Shown: one piece after another, positions 30,715 through 40,864 of the stretch
Layout of the letters: each line of letters starts with the position of its first letter
Numbering within the stretch: position 1 is the first letter of the stretch
Notes under the pieces: generated by a model
Seen by the model: the letters and a program-made list of their open reading frames with translations, nothing else
What the model was told of the DNA's origin: nothing
Database searches by the model: none
Assembly: GCF_002288525.1 (NCBI RefSeq)
Contig: NZ_CP023069.1
Location: 62,001-126,000, forward strand
Origin: Sinorhizobium sojae CCBAU 05684
GTDB taxonomy: Bacteria; Pseudomonadota; Alphaproteobacteria; Rhizobiales; Rhizobiaceae
Direction of reading: 5' to 3'
DNA length: 64,000 nt
Program-made: the position numbers and the translations under genes

Positions 30715-33700
30715 ATGGATTTCCCCTCGACCAAGTCGGTGCATGAACAATCGGACAGCACGGGTCCGCAAGAGAGCTCACCCGCGGCTCCGTCTGCAGC
30801 CGCGGCGACCTTTGAGCGGCAATTGAAAGAGATCGGCAGTTCAGGTGGGGGTGGTGGAGCAATGCCGGCCGCCGCTGCGCCGCAGCCGACTCAGTCAAAA
30901 GGGATTCTGAGAAGGCTCAGCAAAAGCCCCCTTTATTCCCAGGATGCTCCCCTTATTTTGGGGCTTGAGAAGGCCCTCATCAAGGGCGGGGCCGCCGAAC
31001 GCACCGCCAGGGGCTATGTACGTACTCTTCGCAGCTTTGGCCAGTGGCTCTTCGCAAATAACAAAGATCCCATTGCTGCTCGGCTCGAGGACGAAGACCC
31101 GCTGACCGCTGATGCGCGCGAGTTCATCGGAAAGGATAATCCCTTAAGACTTCTTGCGGCGATAGTTCATCTCCGAACCTCGCAGTCGACGGGCGGAGTC
31201 GTGCGGATCGCAGGCCGCACTGAGTATCATCCTTATCCCCAGGACGCGGCTCTCATCGAAGAGTACAAAAACGAAGCAGCGACAGATCCCGGCAAGAAGG
31301 ATGCAAGCAGGAAGGATGCAACTGCTCTTCGCAGTTTCAGCGACTACCTGCGTGACAACAACAGGCCGGGCATTGCTGCTGGGCTCGGCACGTCGTTTGA
31401 TGGAGATGTCGAGAGCTATAGGAAGGTCGCCGGTGCTGATTCCAGGATTGGTGCCGCACTGGCTCGTCTCCGAAAATCGCAGGCCGGCGCCGAGGCCATG
31501 GAATCCTCGGCGCCGCAGCCGGCTCAGTCACCTGGGATTGCGATAGGGCGCGACAATCGGCCTCTTTATTCCGAGGATGCTCCCCTTATTTCGGGGCTTG
31601 AGGGGGCCCTCATCAAGGGCGGGTTCAGCAAATCCGCTGCCGAGCAGCACGGAGGTTCTCTTCGTAGCTTTAGCCGTTGGCTTTTCGCAAAAGAAAAACC
31701 GAGCATTCGTGCTCGGCTCGACAACCAGTCGCTGACCGATGGCGGTGAGGTGCTCGAGTTCACCGGACAGGGTAATCCAAAGAGACTCGTTCAGGCAATC
31801 GACTATCTCCGGACCTTGCGGTCGACGGGCGAAGTGCCGATCTCACGACGCGCTAAGCTGAATCCTCACCCCCAGAACGTGGCCCTTATCAATCCCGAAG
31901 ACACGGTGCTGATGGAGCCGAGGCGCGTCGACGCCGCCGCTGCGCAGCACAGCGCGTCGCAGAAAACTGGCAGTCGGCCAGAGGAGCTTCCCGCGGAAGG
32001 CCGCGATCAGGATTTGCTTTTGGGGCTGATGGACGAACCCGGCCCGTCGTCATCTCTCGAGCCAGCCGCGCGCCATGACCAGGCACCGGATCCCGGAGAG
32101 CCCGACCGCCAGCAGTCCCCGGACGAGCCGATGGCTGCGCTTGCCAGGAGCAACCGCCTGCCAAGCAAGGAGGTCCTCATCAACGACGAGCATGACACAG
32201 CTGAGTTGAGGCCAGCGAAGAGGCAGAGGACCCTAAACAATCCGCAAGGCGTTGCCGGCGAGCGGCAGCTGGGCGAGATCGCCAATTCAGGCGGCCAGCC
32301 GACACCGGCGCCTACCCATCAACAGGGTACGTCGTCATGGGAGACGCAGCCGATGCTGCTGCGGAGCGGCTACGAAGATGTCACGGCGCCGCATGCGGTC
32401 GCGACGTACGTCGGGGACGCCGCTGCGCAGCACAGCGCGCGGCAGCGAGCTGTCAGTCGGCCATTGGTCCTCTTGGAAGGTTACGATCAGGATCTGCGCT
32501 TAATGGTGGAAGACGGCCCATCGTGGCCCGACGTTCCCCCTGAGCAGGCGCAGGACATAGTCCAAGCTGGGCAGGAACCTGCCTGGCCGACCGTGGAAGC
32601 AGCGCCAACGCACTCTGCCAGGGCTCGCTCAAACACCTACGGCGGTCTTGAGGTGTCGTTTAATCCGAATTCGCCCGCATCATTTGAGTTGCGTGACAAT
32701 GCTTGGAGCCCGGCGCCTGGCTTTCCGCTGCCGTTTGCCGGGCCGGTACCGGGGCATCACCAGGGCGCTCGACAGCTCGGCTCGCCGCAGGGGCTTTCTC
32801 CGGTGTCCGCCCACTCGGACGATGACGCTTTGGCGTGGTTGAGCGAGGAGCTTGCGCGGCAGATGCAAGAACCGGCATCACCATCAACTGCCAGGGCTCA
32901 GGATCTCTATCGTGGGTTTGAGGCACTGCTTGATCCGGATGCGGCCGAGTTGGATGACAGTGCTCACTTTGCGCCAGCGCCTTCTGCCAGGGCTCGCTCA
33001 GACACCTACGGCGGTCTTGCGGTATCGTTTAATCCGAATTCGCCCGCATCATTTGAGTTGCGTGACAATGCTTGGAGCCCGGCGCCTGGCTTTCCGCTGC
33101 CGTTTGCCGGGCCGGTACCGGGGCATCACCAGGGCGCTCGACAGCTCGGCTCGCCGCAGGGGCTTTCTCCGGTGTCCGCCCACTCGGACGATGACGCTTT
33201 GGCGTGGTTGAGCGAGGAGCTTGCGCGGCAGATGCAAGAACCGGCATCACCATCAACTGCCAGGGCTCAGGATCTCTATCGTGGGTTTGGGGCACTGCTT
33301 GATCCGGATGCGGCCGAGTTGGATGACAGTGCTCACTTTGCGCCAGCGCCTTCTGCCAGGGCTCGCTCAGACACCTACGGCGGTCTTGCGGTATCGTTTA
33401 ATCCGAATTCGCCCGCATCATTTGAGTTGCGTGACAATGCTTGGAGCCCGGCGCCTGGCTTTCCGCTGCCGTTTGCCGGGCCGGTACCGGGGCATCACCA
33501 GGGCGCTCGACAGCTCGGCTCGCCGCAGGGGCTTTCTCCGGTGTCCGCCCACTCGGACGATGACGCTTTGGCGTGGTTGAGCGAGGAGCTTGCGCGGCAG
33601 ATGCAAGAACCGGCATCACCATCAACTGCCAGGGCTCAGGATCTCTATCGTGGGTTTGAGGCACTGCTTGATCCGGATGCGGCCGAGTTGGATGACAGTG

Positions 33701-35186
33701 CTCACTTTGCGCCAGCGCCTTCTGCCAGGGCTCGCTCAGACACCTACGGCGGTCTTGCGGTATCGTTTAATCCGAATTCGCCCGCATCATTTGAGTTGCG
33801 TGACAATGCTTGGAGCCCGGCGCCTGGCTTTCCGCCGCCGTTTGCCGGGCCGGTACCGGGCATCACCAGGGCGCTCGACAGCTCGGCTCGCCGCAGGGGC
33901 TTTCTCCGGTGTCCGCCCACTCGGACGATGACGCTTTGGCGTGGTTGAGCGAGGAGCTTGCGCGGCACATGCAAGAACCGGCATCACCATCAACTGCCAG
34001 GGCTCAGGATCTCTATCGTGGGTTTGAGGCACTGCTTGATCCGGATGCGGCCGAGTTGGATGACAGTGCTCACTTTGCGCCAGCGCCTTCTGCCAGGGCT
34101 CGCTCAGACACCTACGGCGGTCTTGCGGTATCGTTTAATCCGAATTCGCCCGCATCATTTGAGTTGCGCGACAATGCTTGGAGCCCGGCGCCTGGCTTTC
34201 CGCCGCCGTTTGCCGGGCCGGTACCGGGGCATCACCAGGGCGCTCGACAGCTCGGCTCGCCGCAGGGGCTTTCTCCGGTGTCCGCCCACTCGGACGATGA
34301 CGCTTTGGCGTGGTTGAGCGAGGAGCTTGCGCGGCAGATGCAAGAACCGGCATCACCATCAACTGCCAGGGCTCAGGATCTCTATCGTGGGTTTGGGGCA
34401 CTGCTTGATCCGGATGCGGCCGAGTTGGATGACAGTGCTCACTTTGCGCCAGCGCCTTCTGCCAGGGCTCGCTCAGACACCTACGGCGGTCTTCCATTGG
34501 TTGATCTGACCGCGCCCGCACCGTCCCCATTGCGCGACGATATCGTGCGGCGGTTTCCGATCACCTCGTCCGATGCTCAGATCGGGGCGTTGAATCCGAT
34601 AGCCTTGTCCCACAACCGCGGGCTGGTGCTCGAGGATACGGAATGGCTGGGCGACGAGCATATCCTCAGGGATTACCAGCTTCAGGAGCTGGATTTGCAG
34701 AGGAGCGATTCGGATCTCGCCGCCCGGACGCGGTTCGTAGATCCCCTCGAAGCGCTGCGGCTGCGCCTGGGCGCGGAGAGCGACGTGCTACGCGTCTTCC
34801 ATCGCATCGTCCATGATCGGCGTGATAACGATACAGCCGACTTCCTGTTCCTGCCAGTGAACGATGCCAGTGCTACGGACCGCGGCAGGCATTGGTCGCT
34901 GCTGTTCGTTGATCGCAGCAACCGGCAACGGCCTGTCGCCCATCACTACGATTCCTACGGGAGATACAACGAGACGCATGCAAGACAACTCGCAGAAAGG
35001 CTGAACCTCGCCCTGGAGCCAGCCGGCATGGCCCAGCAGCAGAACACTTATGATTGCGGCGTCTTTGTCGTGGACGGCACGCGGGAGCTGGTTAGGCAAT
35101 TGGCGCAAGGACGGGAGCCAGACCTGCTGAACCTCAGCAACGTCGTTGCCAATCGGCAGGCACTGCAAGCGCGACTCAGGGGTTGA
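30715..35186 (+). pseudogene. nopD: NopD-type effector, C48 (Ulp1/SUMO protease-like), one frameshift
   Basis: Two frames, 30715-33948 and its continuation to 35186. A 1-bp loss (GGG instead of GGGG at 33858-33860, in the fourth repeat) separates them; restoring it gives 1490 residues. N-terminal part: three related about 100-residue units (PLYSQDAPLILGLEKALIKG, PQDAALIEEYKNEA, PLYSEDAPLISGLEGALIKG). Middle: five 123-residue repeats. C-terminus: C48 peptidase with His in RHWSLLFVDRSNRQRP, Asp in HHYDSYGRYNET and Cys in QQNTYDCGVFVVDGTRELVR. NopD proteins are type III effectors that process or remove plant SUMO. If the frameshift is real, the protease domain is not made. An assembly error in the repeats is a real alternative. 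Confidence 0.88.
32614..34490 (+). repeat. Tandem 369-bp repeats in nopD (five units plus partial sixth)
   Basis: Units start at 32614, 32983, 33352, 33721, 34089 and 34458 (partial), each marked by TCTGCCAGGGCTCGCTCA. The fourth unit is 368 bp because of the missing G. Each unit encodes 123 residues, beginning ARARSDTYGGL and containing LAWLSEELARQMQEPASPS and DLYRGFEALLDPDAAELDDS. Units differ at only a few bases, which implies very recent expansion or gene conversion. Confidence 0.97.
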
Positions 35187-36230
35187 TGTCGCCGTGGGCG
35201 ACCCTCGCGGCGCTTCTCTTTGAGCTTGAATGACGGCTGGAAGAAGTTCACCAGCAGGCGCGCCGCGGCGTAGAGACGTGCCATCACGCGGGCCGTCTCG
35301 ACCCCGAGAGTGGAAGGAACCGTGGGGTTAGGCGGCGAGAGAAAACCGGCCATCCTGCAGGCGTCCATCGAGCACTGCTACTCTCGTCTGGAGCACGCGC
35401 TGCGCGCCCTGTGGTGACCATCGCATTTGTCGACGTTTGTTCATGCGCCTGTTGACCAAGGCATTTGCGGATGATTGCGCACGCGAACTCGACACGGGTA
35501 GCCCCTGCAGCGACCGTTTGGCGTAGTTCGGCATGGAAGATTGGTTGATTTCGAGATACCTGTCGAATTCGATGATCATCTGTGCCAAGCGATTGATCTT
35601 CGCGACGACGCGTCGGGAATGCTGTTTGCGATCCACGCGGCGCAGTTCGCCAGCCGCCGCACATAGTAGCCAGCGTGCTGTCGTGACTTTTCCGCACCAC
35701 AACTTCGCTCGCATTTGATCGAGATCGCGGGCAGCAAACTGGAACTCGAACTGACCGGCTTCGTCCGCCTTCACCAGCGATCGGCAAGAAGGTGCTGAAC
35801 GCGCATCGATCCGTGAAACCAGTCCAGAATGTGCACCGCGTCGGAGTTGGCCGCATGCCGGACCGCATCGGCCAGCGACGGATCACCATCGCTGAACACA
35901 ACAATCTCGCGTCCTGGCAACCAGCCTTGCGTCCTCAAGCAGGCGCGGATTGTCTGGTGTCGCGCAGTCTTGACGTTTGGCATCGTTGCGAAATGCGAGG
36001 GGCTGCGACCGGACGCCTCGAGGCGCCCCATGACGACCTCGAAATGACGCGTCTGGAACCCGGAACTGCTCGGACATATGTGCCGTCCATGAACACCGAG
36101 ACCAGGCCTTTCGTGGCTCGGCTCATTCGGTATGGCGCCTTGTTGTCACGAACCTCGATCTGTTCAGCCACTCGTCCAAGACATGATCGGACCGCGGTAT
36201 GGTTGCTCATCCCGCTTGTGGGCCCCGTCG
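35187..36230 (-). pseudogene. ISKra4-family transposase relic, plus an integrase-type fragment
   Basis: From 36210 down: SVFMDGTYVRAVPGSRR, then MGRLEASGRSPSHFATMP, SDGDPSLADAVRHAANSDAV with HILDWFH, and finally MPNYAKRSLQGLPVSSSRAQ and NALVNRRMNKRRQMRWSPQG. These are ordered ISKra4 motifs scattered over three frames, so it is dead. At 35290-35190 a separate scrap (ARLLVNFFQPSFKLKEKRRE) belongs to an integrase-like transposase. They fill the gap between nopD and gunA. Confidence 0.72.
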
Positions 36231-36276
36231 GCTCGAAGCTGTGATTTTGGCCAAGTTGAAGAACGATTGGTGAACG

Positions 36277-36695
36277 TCAGGGTTTGGCCTGAGCTTTGAG
36301 CAGCATGGCAACGTTGTCAGCGGTGAACTTGACCCCTGTGATCGGGAATACGCTCAACGGATATAGGGTATTTCGGCCGCCGCGGATCAATGCCGGTGAT
36401 CCGGAAGCGTTCGCCGCCAGCGATAAACTCGCGTTCGAAGTCCCTCCAGGCCGTACCGTTCGGCCAACACGGCGAACATCTCCTATCCAGATTGGTGGGC
36501 TTGCCATCTGGCGTGGGAATGCTGATGCGGAATGCTGGTTTCGAATGAGAAGCCAGGTTTCAGGCCACGCCACCCGGTACTTTCGATGACCAGTCCGTGA
36601 TCTGAAGCGATCTGCCTGCAAGCCTCAAGCATGCGGGCCTGAATCTGCTCGCAGGCGGCGGATGTCAAACGGGTGATGCGGTTGGCCTTGCTCAT
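36277..36695 (-). pseudogene. Frameshifted hypothetical protein
   Basis: Starts MSKANRITRLTSAACEQIQA (36695) and reads ARMLEACRQIASDHGLVIES, then GWRGLKPGFSFETSIP. It then changes frame to a stretch ending RIPDHRGVKFTADNV-like and AMLLKAQAKP at 36277. About 135 residues if repaired. Helical N-terminus; no domain that I can name. Short conserved proteins of this look occur on alpha-proteobacterial mobile DNA, but that is only an impression. Confidence 0.4.
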
Positions 36696-36787
36696 TCGGA
36701 AGCACCGTTGCGTACCTGATAGACCGTGCCGGCGTTGTCATCCGAAAGACGGCAAACCCGGGCGCGGGTCCACCTTTCTCCTCGAGC

Positions 36788-36817
36788 TCGTCAGCTTCTC
36801 GAAAGCCAACCTTCCTA
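36788..36817 (+). promoter_or_regulatory. tts box upstream of gunA/nopAA
   Basis: The best tts box in the window: it begins TCGTCAGCTTCTCGAAAGCC and ends TTCCTA, matching the published consensus at nearly every fixed position. It lies 105 bp before the gunA ATG, same strand. Confidence 0.9.
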
Positions 36818-36921
36818 GCATTCCAATCTAGTCTCTATGCCGATACCGCCTATACTGAACTTGGGTACCCGCTGGGCGGATCTGCAGGAGACTTTGTCAT
36901 CATAGTAGAAAGGAGAGCTTT

Positions 36922-37728
36922 ATGGATTCCAATCGGATAAACGGTGGCGCCGCGAAAGGATCCCCAACGGGGTACGTCCGGACACAGGAGGATCATGATC
37001 TATTTAGGCAGGCCGCGAATGAAGCCGGGTCATTATCATCTGCCGCGCTTGTATCGGCACGGGCTCCGATTTGGAGTTCGCACGCTCCATACGGAAGCTT
37101 TTCACGCGATGGCTACTCTTGGAACAACGACGTATGGGGCCCGCGCCCTGGGCCTCAGACGATTTCGGTGAGTGGAGTCAACCGGTGGAGCGTGTGGTCG
37201 GACCAGCCTAATACTCCTGGCATCAAGAGCTACCCGCACGTGGCTTTCAATATCGGGAAACCGCTCAGTTCAATCAACACTCTGAGCTCGAGCTTCAATC
37301 AGGAAGTTCCCACTGGCGGCGCCTGGGATGTCGCCTACGATATCTGGGACAGCTCAAACAAGCATGAGATAATGCTCTGGACAAACTACACCGGAAACTC
37401 GGACGGGAGCGGCAACGTTAAGCCCATTTCATATCATTATGCCCCTTCCGGTGCGGCCATTCCGGTCTACAGCAATGTCAATGTAGGCGGAGCGACTTGG
37501 AACGTGTTTGAAGGTGAAGGGCCCGATGGTCACAAGGTCATCTCACTGCTGCGCACTTCGAAGACCAACAGCGGGACAGTGGACATCAAGAGTATCCTGC
37601 AGTGGATCAAGTCGAAGGGGTACTTTGGCGACATAGAAGTCGGTAGCGTCCAATACGGCGTCGAGATTACCTCGTCCCCGGGGGGAAAGAACTTCAATTT
37701 CAACAACTGGTCTGTGACCTCGAAGTGA
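36922..37728 (+). CDS. gunA: GunA/NopAA, GH12 endoglucanase-type type III effector
   Basis: 268 residues, glycoside hydrolase family 12 (endo-beta-1,4-glucanase/xyloglucanase). Catalytic Glu149 lies in NKHEIMLWTNYTGN and Glu248 in SVQYGVEITSSPGGKNF; the fold motifs PHVAFNIGKPLSS and WDVAYDIWDSSN are also visible. There is no Sec signal peptide; the first about 45 residues are Ser/Ala-rich. With the strong tts box this indicates secretion by the type III system, as known for GunA/NopAA of S. fredii HH103. It should loosen plant cell-wall xyloglucan. RBS AGGAGAG is about 6 bp upstream of the ATG. It is complete. 37729-38057 downstream holds no supported gene. Confidence 0.9.
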   Translation: MDSNRINGGAAKGSPTGYVRTQEDHDLFRQAANEAGSLSSAALVSARAPIWSSHAPYGSFSRDGYSWNNDVWGPRPGPQTISVSGVNRWSVWSDQPNTPGIKSYPHVAFNIGKPLSSINTLSSSFNQEVPTGGAWDVAYDIWDSSNKHEIMLWTNYTGNSDGSGNVKPISYHYAPSGAAIPVYSNVNVGGATWNVFEGEGPDGHKVISLLRTSKTNSGTVDIKSILQWIKSKGYFGDIEVGSVQYGVEITSSPGGKNFNFNNWSVTSK

Positions 37729-38057
37729 AGATCGGCGCGGGGGGCGCGCAGGCGCGGCGAGCGGCGGCACGGGCAATAGGGGAAGTTCGAAGAATGGCCG
37801 ATGCAAAGGAGCCATTTTCGGCAATGTTGCACCGGCGTATCTATCGAGTGCCGGATGCGTCCTTTCGCAGCAATAGAGCTGGCTAACCCTGTTGCGACCA
37901 ACTCCCGTGACGTAGCGGATTTAAGGACTGCGCGGCGGTCTTCTTGCCCCTCAAGATAGCGTGGTGTGGTTTTGCAGTTAATCGTAAGACTCGTACTTCA
38001 ATAGTGAAGATGCTCGAAGATGCCACGACGGACACTTTCCCGGGAAGAACTCTTCGC

Positions 38058-38872
38058 GGCACTGTAAAGTTATCAGCGGATTGATGCAGCGATAGCTGGC
38101 GCGGACGGCTGTCAGGCTGCGGCGACACACGCGATTTTGCTCCAGATTTGCATGGCGGCGTTACGCAGGTCTTGATGTTGAGCCGATGACAGCGTATTGC
38201 GGGGAAAGTGGAACAGGTTGGCAATCGGATCATGGAAACGAACCGCTGAAGCTGGCGTGCCGACTTGAAGCGTTTCATGGTCCTTTCGCGTCGTCGGGTC
38301 GGCTGGTGCGAATTTTCCGCTCGATTATTTAGGCCTTGTGCGACCGGTGTTCGACACCGGGCATGAGGTCGCGCCTGGCGGCATCATAGGACCGGAGCTT
38401 GTCGGTGATCATGACCCGTGGTGTCCGCCCTTGAGCCTTCAGCAACTTGCGCATCAGGCGCTTTGCCGCCTTGGCATTTCGGCGGCTTTGCACCAGCACT
38501 TCGAGGACGAAGCCGTCCTGATCGACGGCACGCCAGAGCCACTGCTTCTTGCCATTGATGGCCACCACACATTCGTCGAGATGCCATTTGTCGCCCAGGC
38601 AGCCGGCTGACCGTCGCTTGATCTCCCGGGCGAAATGCCGTCCGAATTTCTCCGCCCAGCTTCGAATGGTCTGATGCGTGACGATGATGCCGCGGGACGC
38701 CAGCATGTCCTCAACCATGCGCAGGCTGAGCGGAAAGCGAAAGTAGAGCCATACCGCGTGCGCAATGATCTCAGCGGGATAGCGGTGGCGACGATAAAGC
38801 GGATCACGAGCAACTTCTGACATGGCCCATGTACGCACATCTTCCTCAGCCGTCGGTTAACTTTACGGTGCC
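38058..38872 (-). mobile_element. IS6-family insertion sequence, copy 4 (defective transposase)
   Basis: 815 bp, standard ends. Its transposase carries the common 4-bp loss (FVSMIRL instead of FVSIHDP, near 38232) and a 1-bp loss in the KGLNN region near 38335. Flanks CTCTTCGC / GCTGCCAT do not match. Inverted relative to copy 5, with the phasin gene between. Confidence 0.9.
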
Positions 38873-39170
38873 GCTGCCATCGATTTTCATCGTTCTCAAC
38901 CGCATGCCGAGGTGTGGACGCTCGGAGTCTGTCCGGCATCAAATCAGGCAGGCATAACCGACAACATCCAATGCGTTCGATTTCATATCCGCGCACCAAC
39001 GCGACATTTGCGCATTTTACGGCGTGATTGGATGACAGCATCCGACGATGTCGGACATGCGACACAGTTGTGTTCGAGCCATCGTATTGTTCCGAAACGA
39101 TTTCTCCTTTGGCACGGCATATGCATAGCATTCGTAGGCAACAAACCATCGTAACCAGAAGGATCCGGAA

Positions 39171-39635
39171 ATGTCCAAGCCCGCAGACAAGCCCAACCAA
39201 CCCGCTGAGACCGTGGAATTCCAGGCAATCGACCCCAGCAAGGCCGCCGATCAGTTCCGCGCGGTCGCCGAAAAGGGCATCGAACAATCGCAAGAAGCGC
39301 TTGCCAAATTCCAGTTCGGCGTCGAAGAGACCCAGAAAGTGCTCAAGTCGACCTTCGAAACCGCCAGGTCGGTCGGCAATGAGCTGTCGCTGACGACGAT
39401 CGCCGCGCTGCGCGCCAATGTCGAAGTCGATTTTTCGCATCTCGAAGCGCTGTCCGGTGCGAAGTCGCTGTCCGAGATCATTGAGCTGCAGACCAAATTC
39501 CTAGGCAAGCGCGTCGAAATGGGAGTCGAGCAGGCCAAGGATTTTCGGGCGCTCACTACCAAGGCGGTTACCGATATTTCCAAATTGGCCAAGGACGTCT
39601 TCGACAAGTCACTCAGGGATCTCAAGGCCGCCTGA
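39171..39635 (+). CDS. Phasin (polyhydroxyalkanoate granule-associated protein)
   Basis: 154 residues, acidic and almost wholly helical: PAETVEFQAIDPSKAADQFR, QSQEALAKFQFGVEETQKVL, then SLSEIIELQTKFLGKRVEMG and VEQAKDFRALTTKAVTDISK. This is the phasin pattern of rhizobia; phasins coat PHB granules, relevant to bacteroid carbon storage. RBS AGAAGGA is about 8 bp before the ATG. It sits between inverted IS6 copies 4 and 5. A relic of a second phasin gene lies at 56867-57043. Confidence 0.85.
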   Translation: MSKPADKPNQPAETVEFQAIDPSKAADQFRAVAEKGIEQSQEALAKFQFGVEETQKVLKSTFETARSVGNELSLTTIAALRANVEVDFSHLEALSGAKSLSEIIELQTKFLGKRVEMGVEQAKDFRALTTKAVTDISKLAKDVFDKSLRDLKAA

Positions 39636-39715
39636 TAGCTCAAGCGCCCGGAAATACCCGCGTGAAAACGTCCAATGGGCAGTGTAACTGTAGCCGCTTG
39701 CCAACATAACGGCTC

Positions 39716-39845
39716 GTGCTCGCCAACATCGGCATTTTCTGCTCAGATTATCTGACAATGGAGAACGTGCCCTGCTCACGCTCTTTGCCAACGTGCTCGC
39801 CAACATCCGAGGCTGCTCGCAAACGACGGCCACGTGCTCAGATTA
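39716..39845 (+). repeat. Short direct repeats, probable IS21-type end relic
   Basis: GTGCTCGCCAACATC occurs at 39716-39730 and 39793-39807. TGCTCAGATTA occurs at 39740-39750 and 39835-39845. A partial CTTGCCAACATAA precedes them. Paired multiple repeats like these mark IS21-family ends. No transposase remains; copy 5 of IS6 starts 48 bp later. Confidence 0.5.
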
Positions 39846-39893
39846 ATTGCCAGCGAGAGCGTGGGTCAAGCCGGCACGCCTGCCTGACGCAGT

Positions 39894-40709
39894 GGCACCG
39901 TAAAGTTAACCGACGGCTGAGGAAGATGTGCGTACATGGGCCATGTCAGAAGTTGCTCGTGATCCGCTTTATCGTCGCCACCGCTATCCCGCTGAGATCA
40001 TTGCGCACGCGGTATGGCTCTACTTTCGCTTTCCGCTCAGCCTGCGCATGGTTGAGGACATGCTGGCGTCCCGCGGCATCATCGTCACGCATCAGACCAT
40101 TCGAAGCTGGGCGGAGAAATTCGGACGGCATTTCGCCCGGGAGATCAAGCGACGGTCAGCCGGCTGCCTGGGCGACAAATGGCATCTCGACGAATGTGTG
40201 GTGGCCATCAATGGCAAGAAGCAGTGGCTCTGGCGTGCCGTCGATCAGGACGGCTTCGTCCTCGAAGTGCTGGTGCAAAGCCGCCGAAATGCCAAGGCGG
40301 CAAAGCGCCTGATGCGCAAGTTGCTGAAGGCTCAAGGGCGGACACCACGGGTCATGATCACCGACAAGCTCCGGTCCTATGATGCCGCCAGGCGCGACCT
40401 CATGCCCGGTGTCGAACACCGGTCGCACAAAGGCCTAAATAATCGAGCGGAAAATTCGCACCAGCCGACCCGACGACGCGAAAGGACCATGAAACGCTTC
40501 AAGTCGGCACGCCAGCTTCAGCGGTTCGTTTCCATGATCCGATTGCCAACCTGTTCCACTTTCCCCGCAATACGCTGTCATCGGCTCAACATCAAGACCT
40601 GCGTAACGCCGCCATGCAAATCTGGAGCAAAATCGCGTGTGTCGCCGCAGCCCGACAGCCGTCCCCGCCAGCTATCGCTGCATCAATCCGCTGATAACTT
40701 TACAGTGCC
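39894..40709 (+). mobile_element. IS6-family insertion sequence, copy 5 (frameshifted transposase)
   Basis: 816 bp, standard ends. The transposase is intact up to FKSARQLQRFVS, then the common 4-bp loss near 40534 replaces the last about 40 residues. All DDE residues lie before the break. Flanks GACGCAGT / TCGCTTGC do not match. Confidence 0.92.
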
Positions 40710-40864
40710 TCGCTTGCATACCGCCTTGCGCGTCGGGCATATTGCCGACGGGTGAAATCAGTCCAGCCCATTGTGGTCTCCGTTCGTCCTAAGCAAACAA
40801 ACAGAATCACAACTGGCTGATTTCACTCAACTCTTTTTCGGTCAGGCTCTAAGGCTTTACGCAC

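Noticed and set aside
32614..34490. Considered a CRISPR-like or minisatellite array
   Set aside because: The units are 369 bp, contiguous, and coding in frame. There are no spacers.
32648..34509. Repeated 60-119-residue frames inside the nopD repeats on both strands
   Set aside because: They recur once per 369-bp unit and are by-products of the repeat.
38454..39440. 328-residue minus-strand frame across IS6 copy 4 and the phasin
   Set aside because: It is the alternative frame of the transposase fused to antisense phasin sequence.
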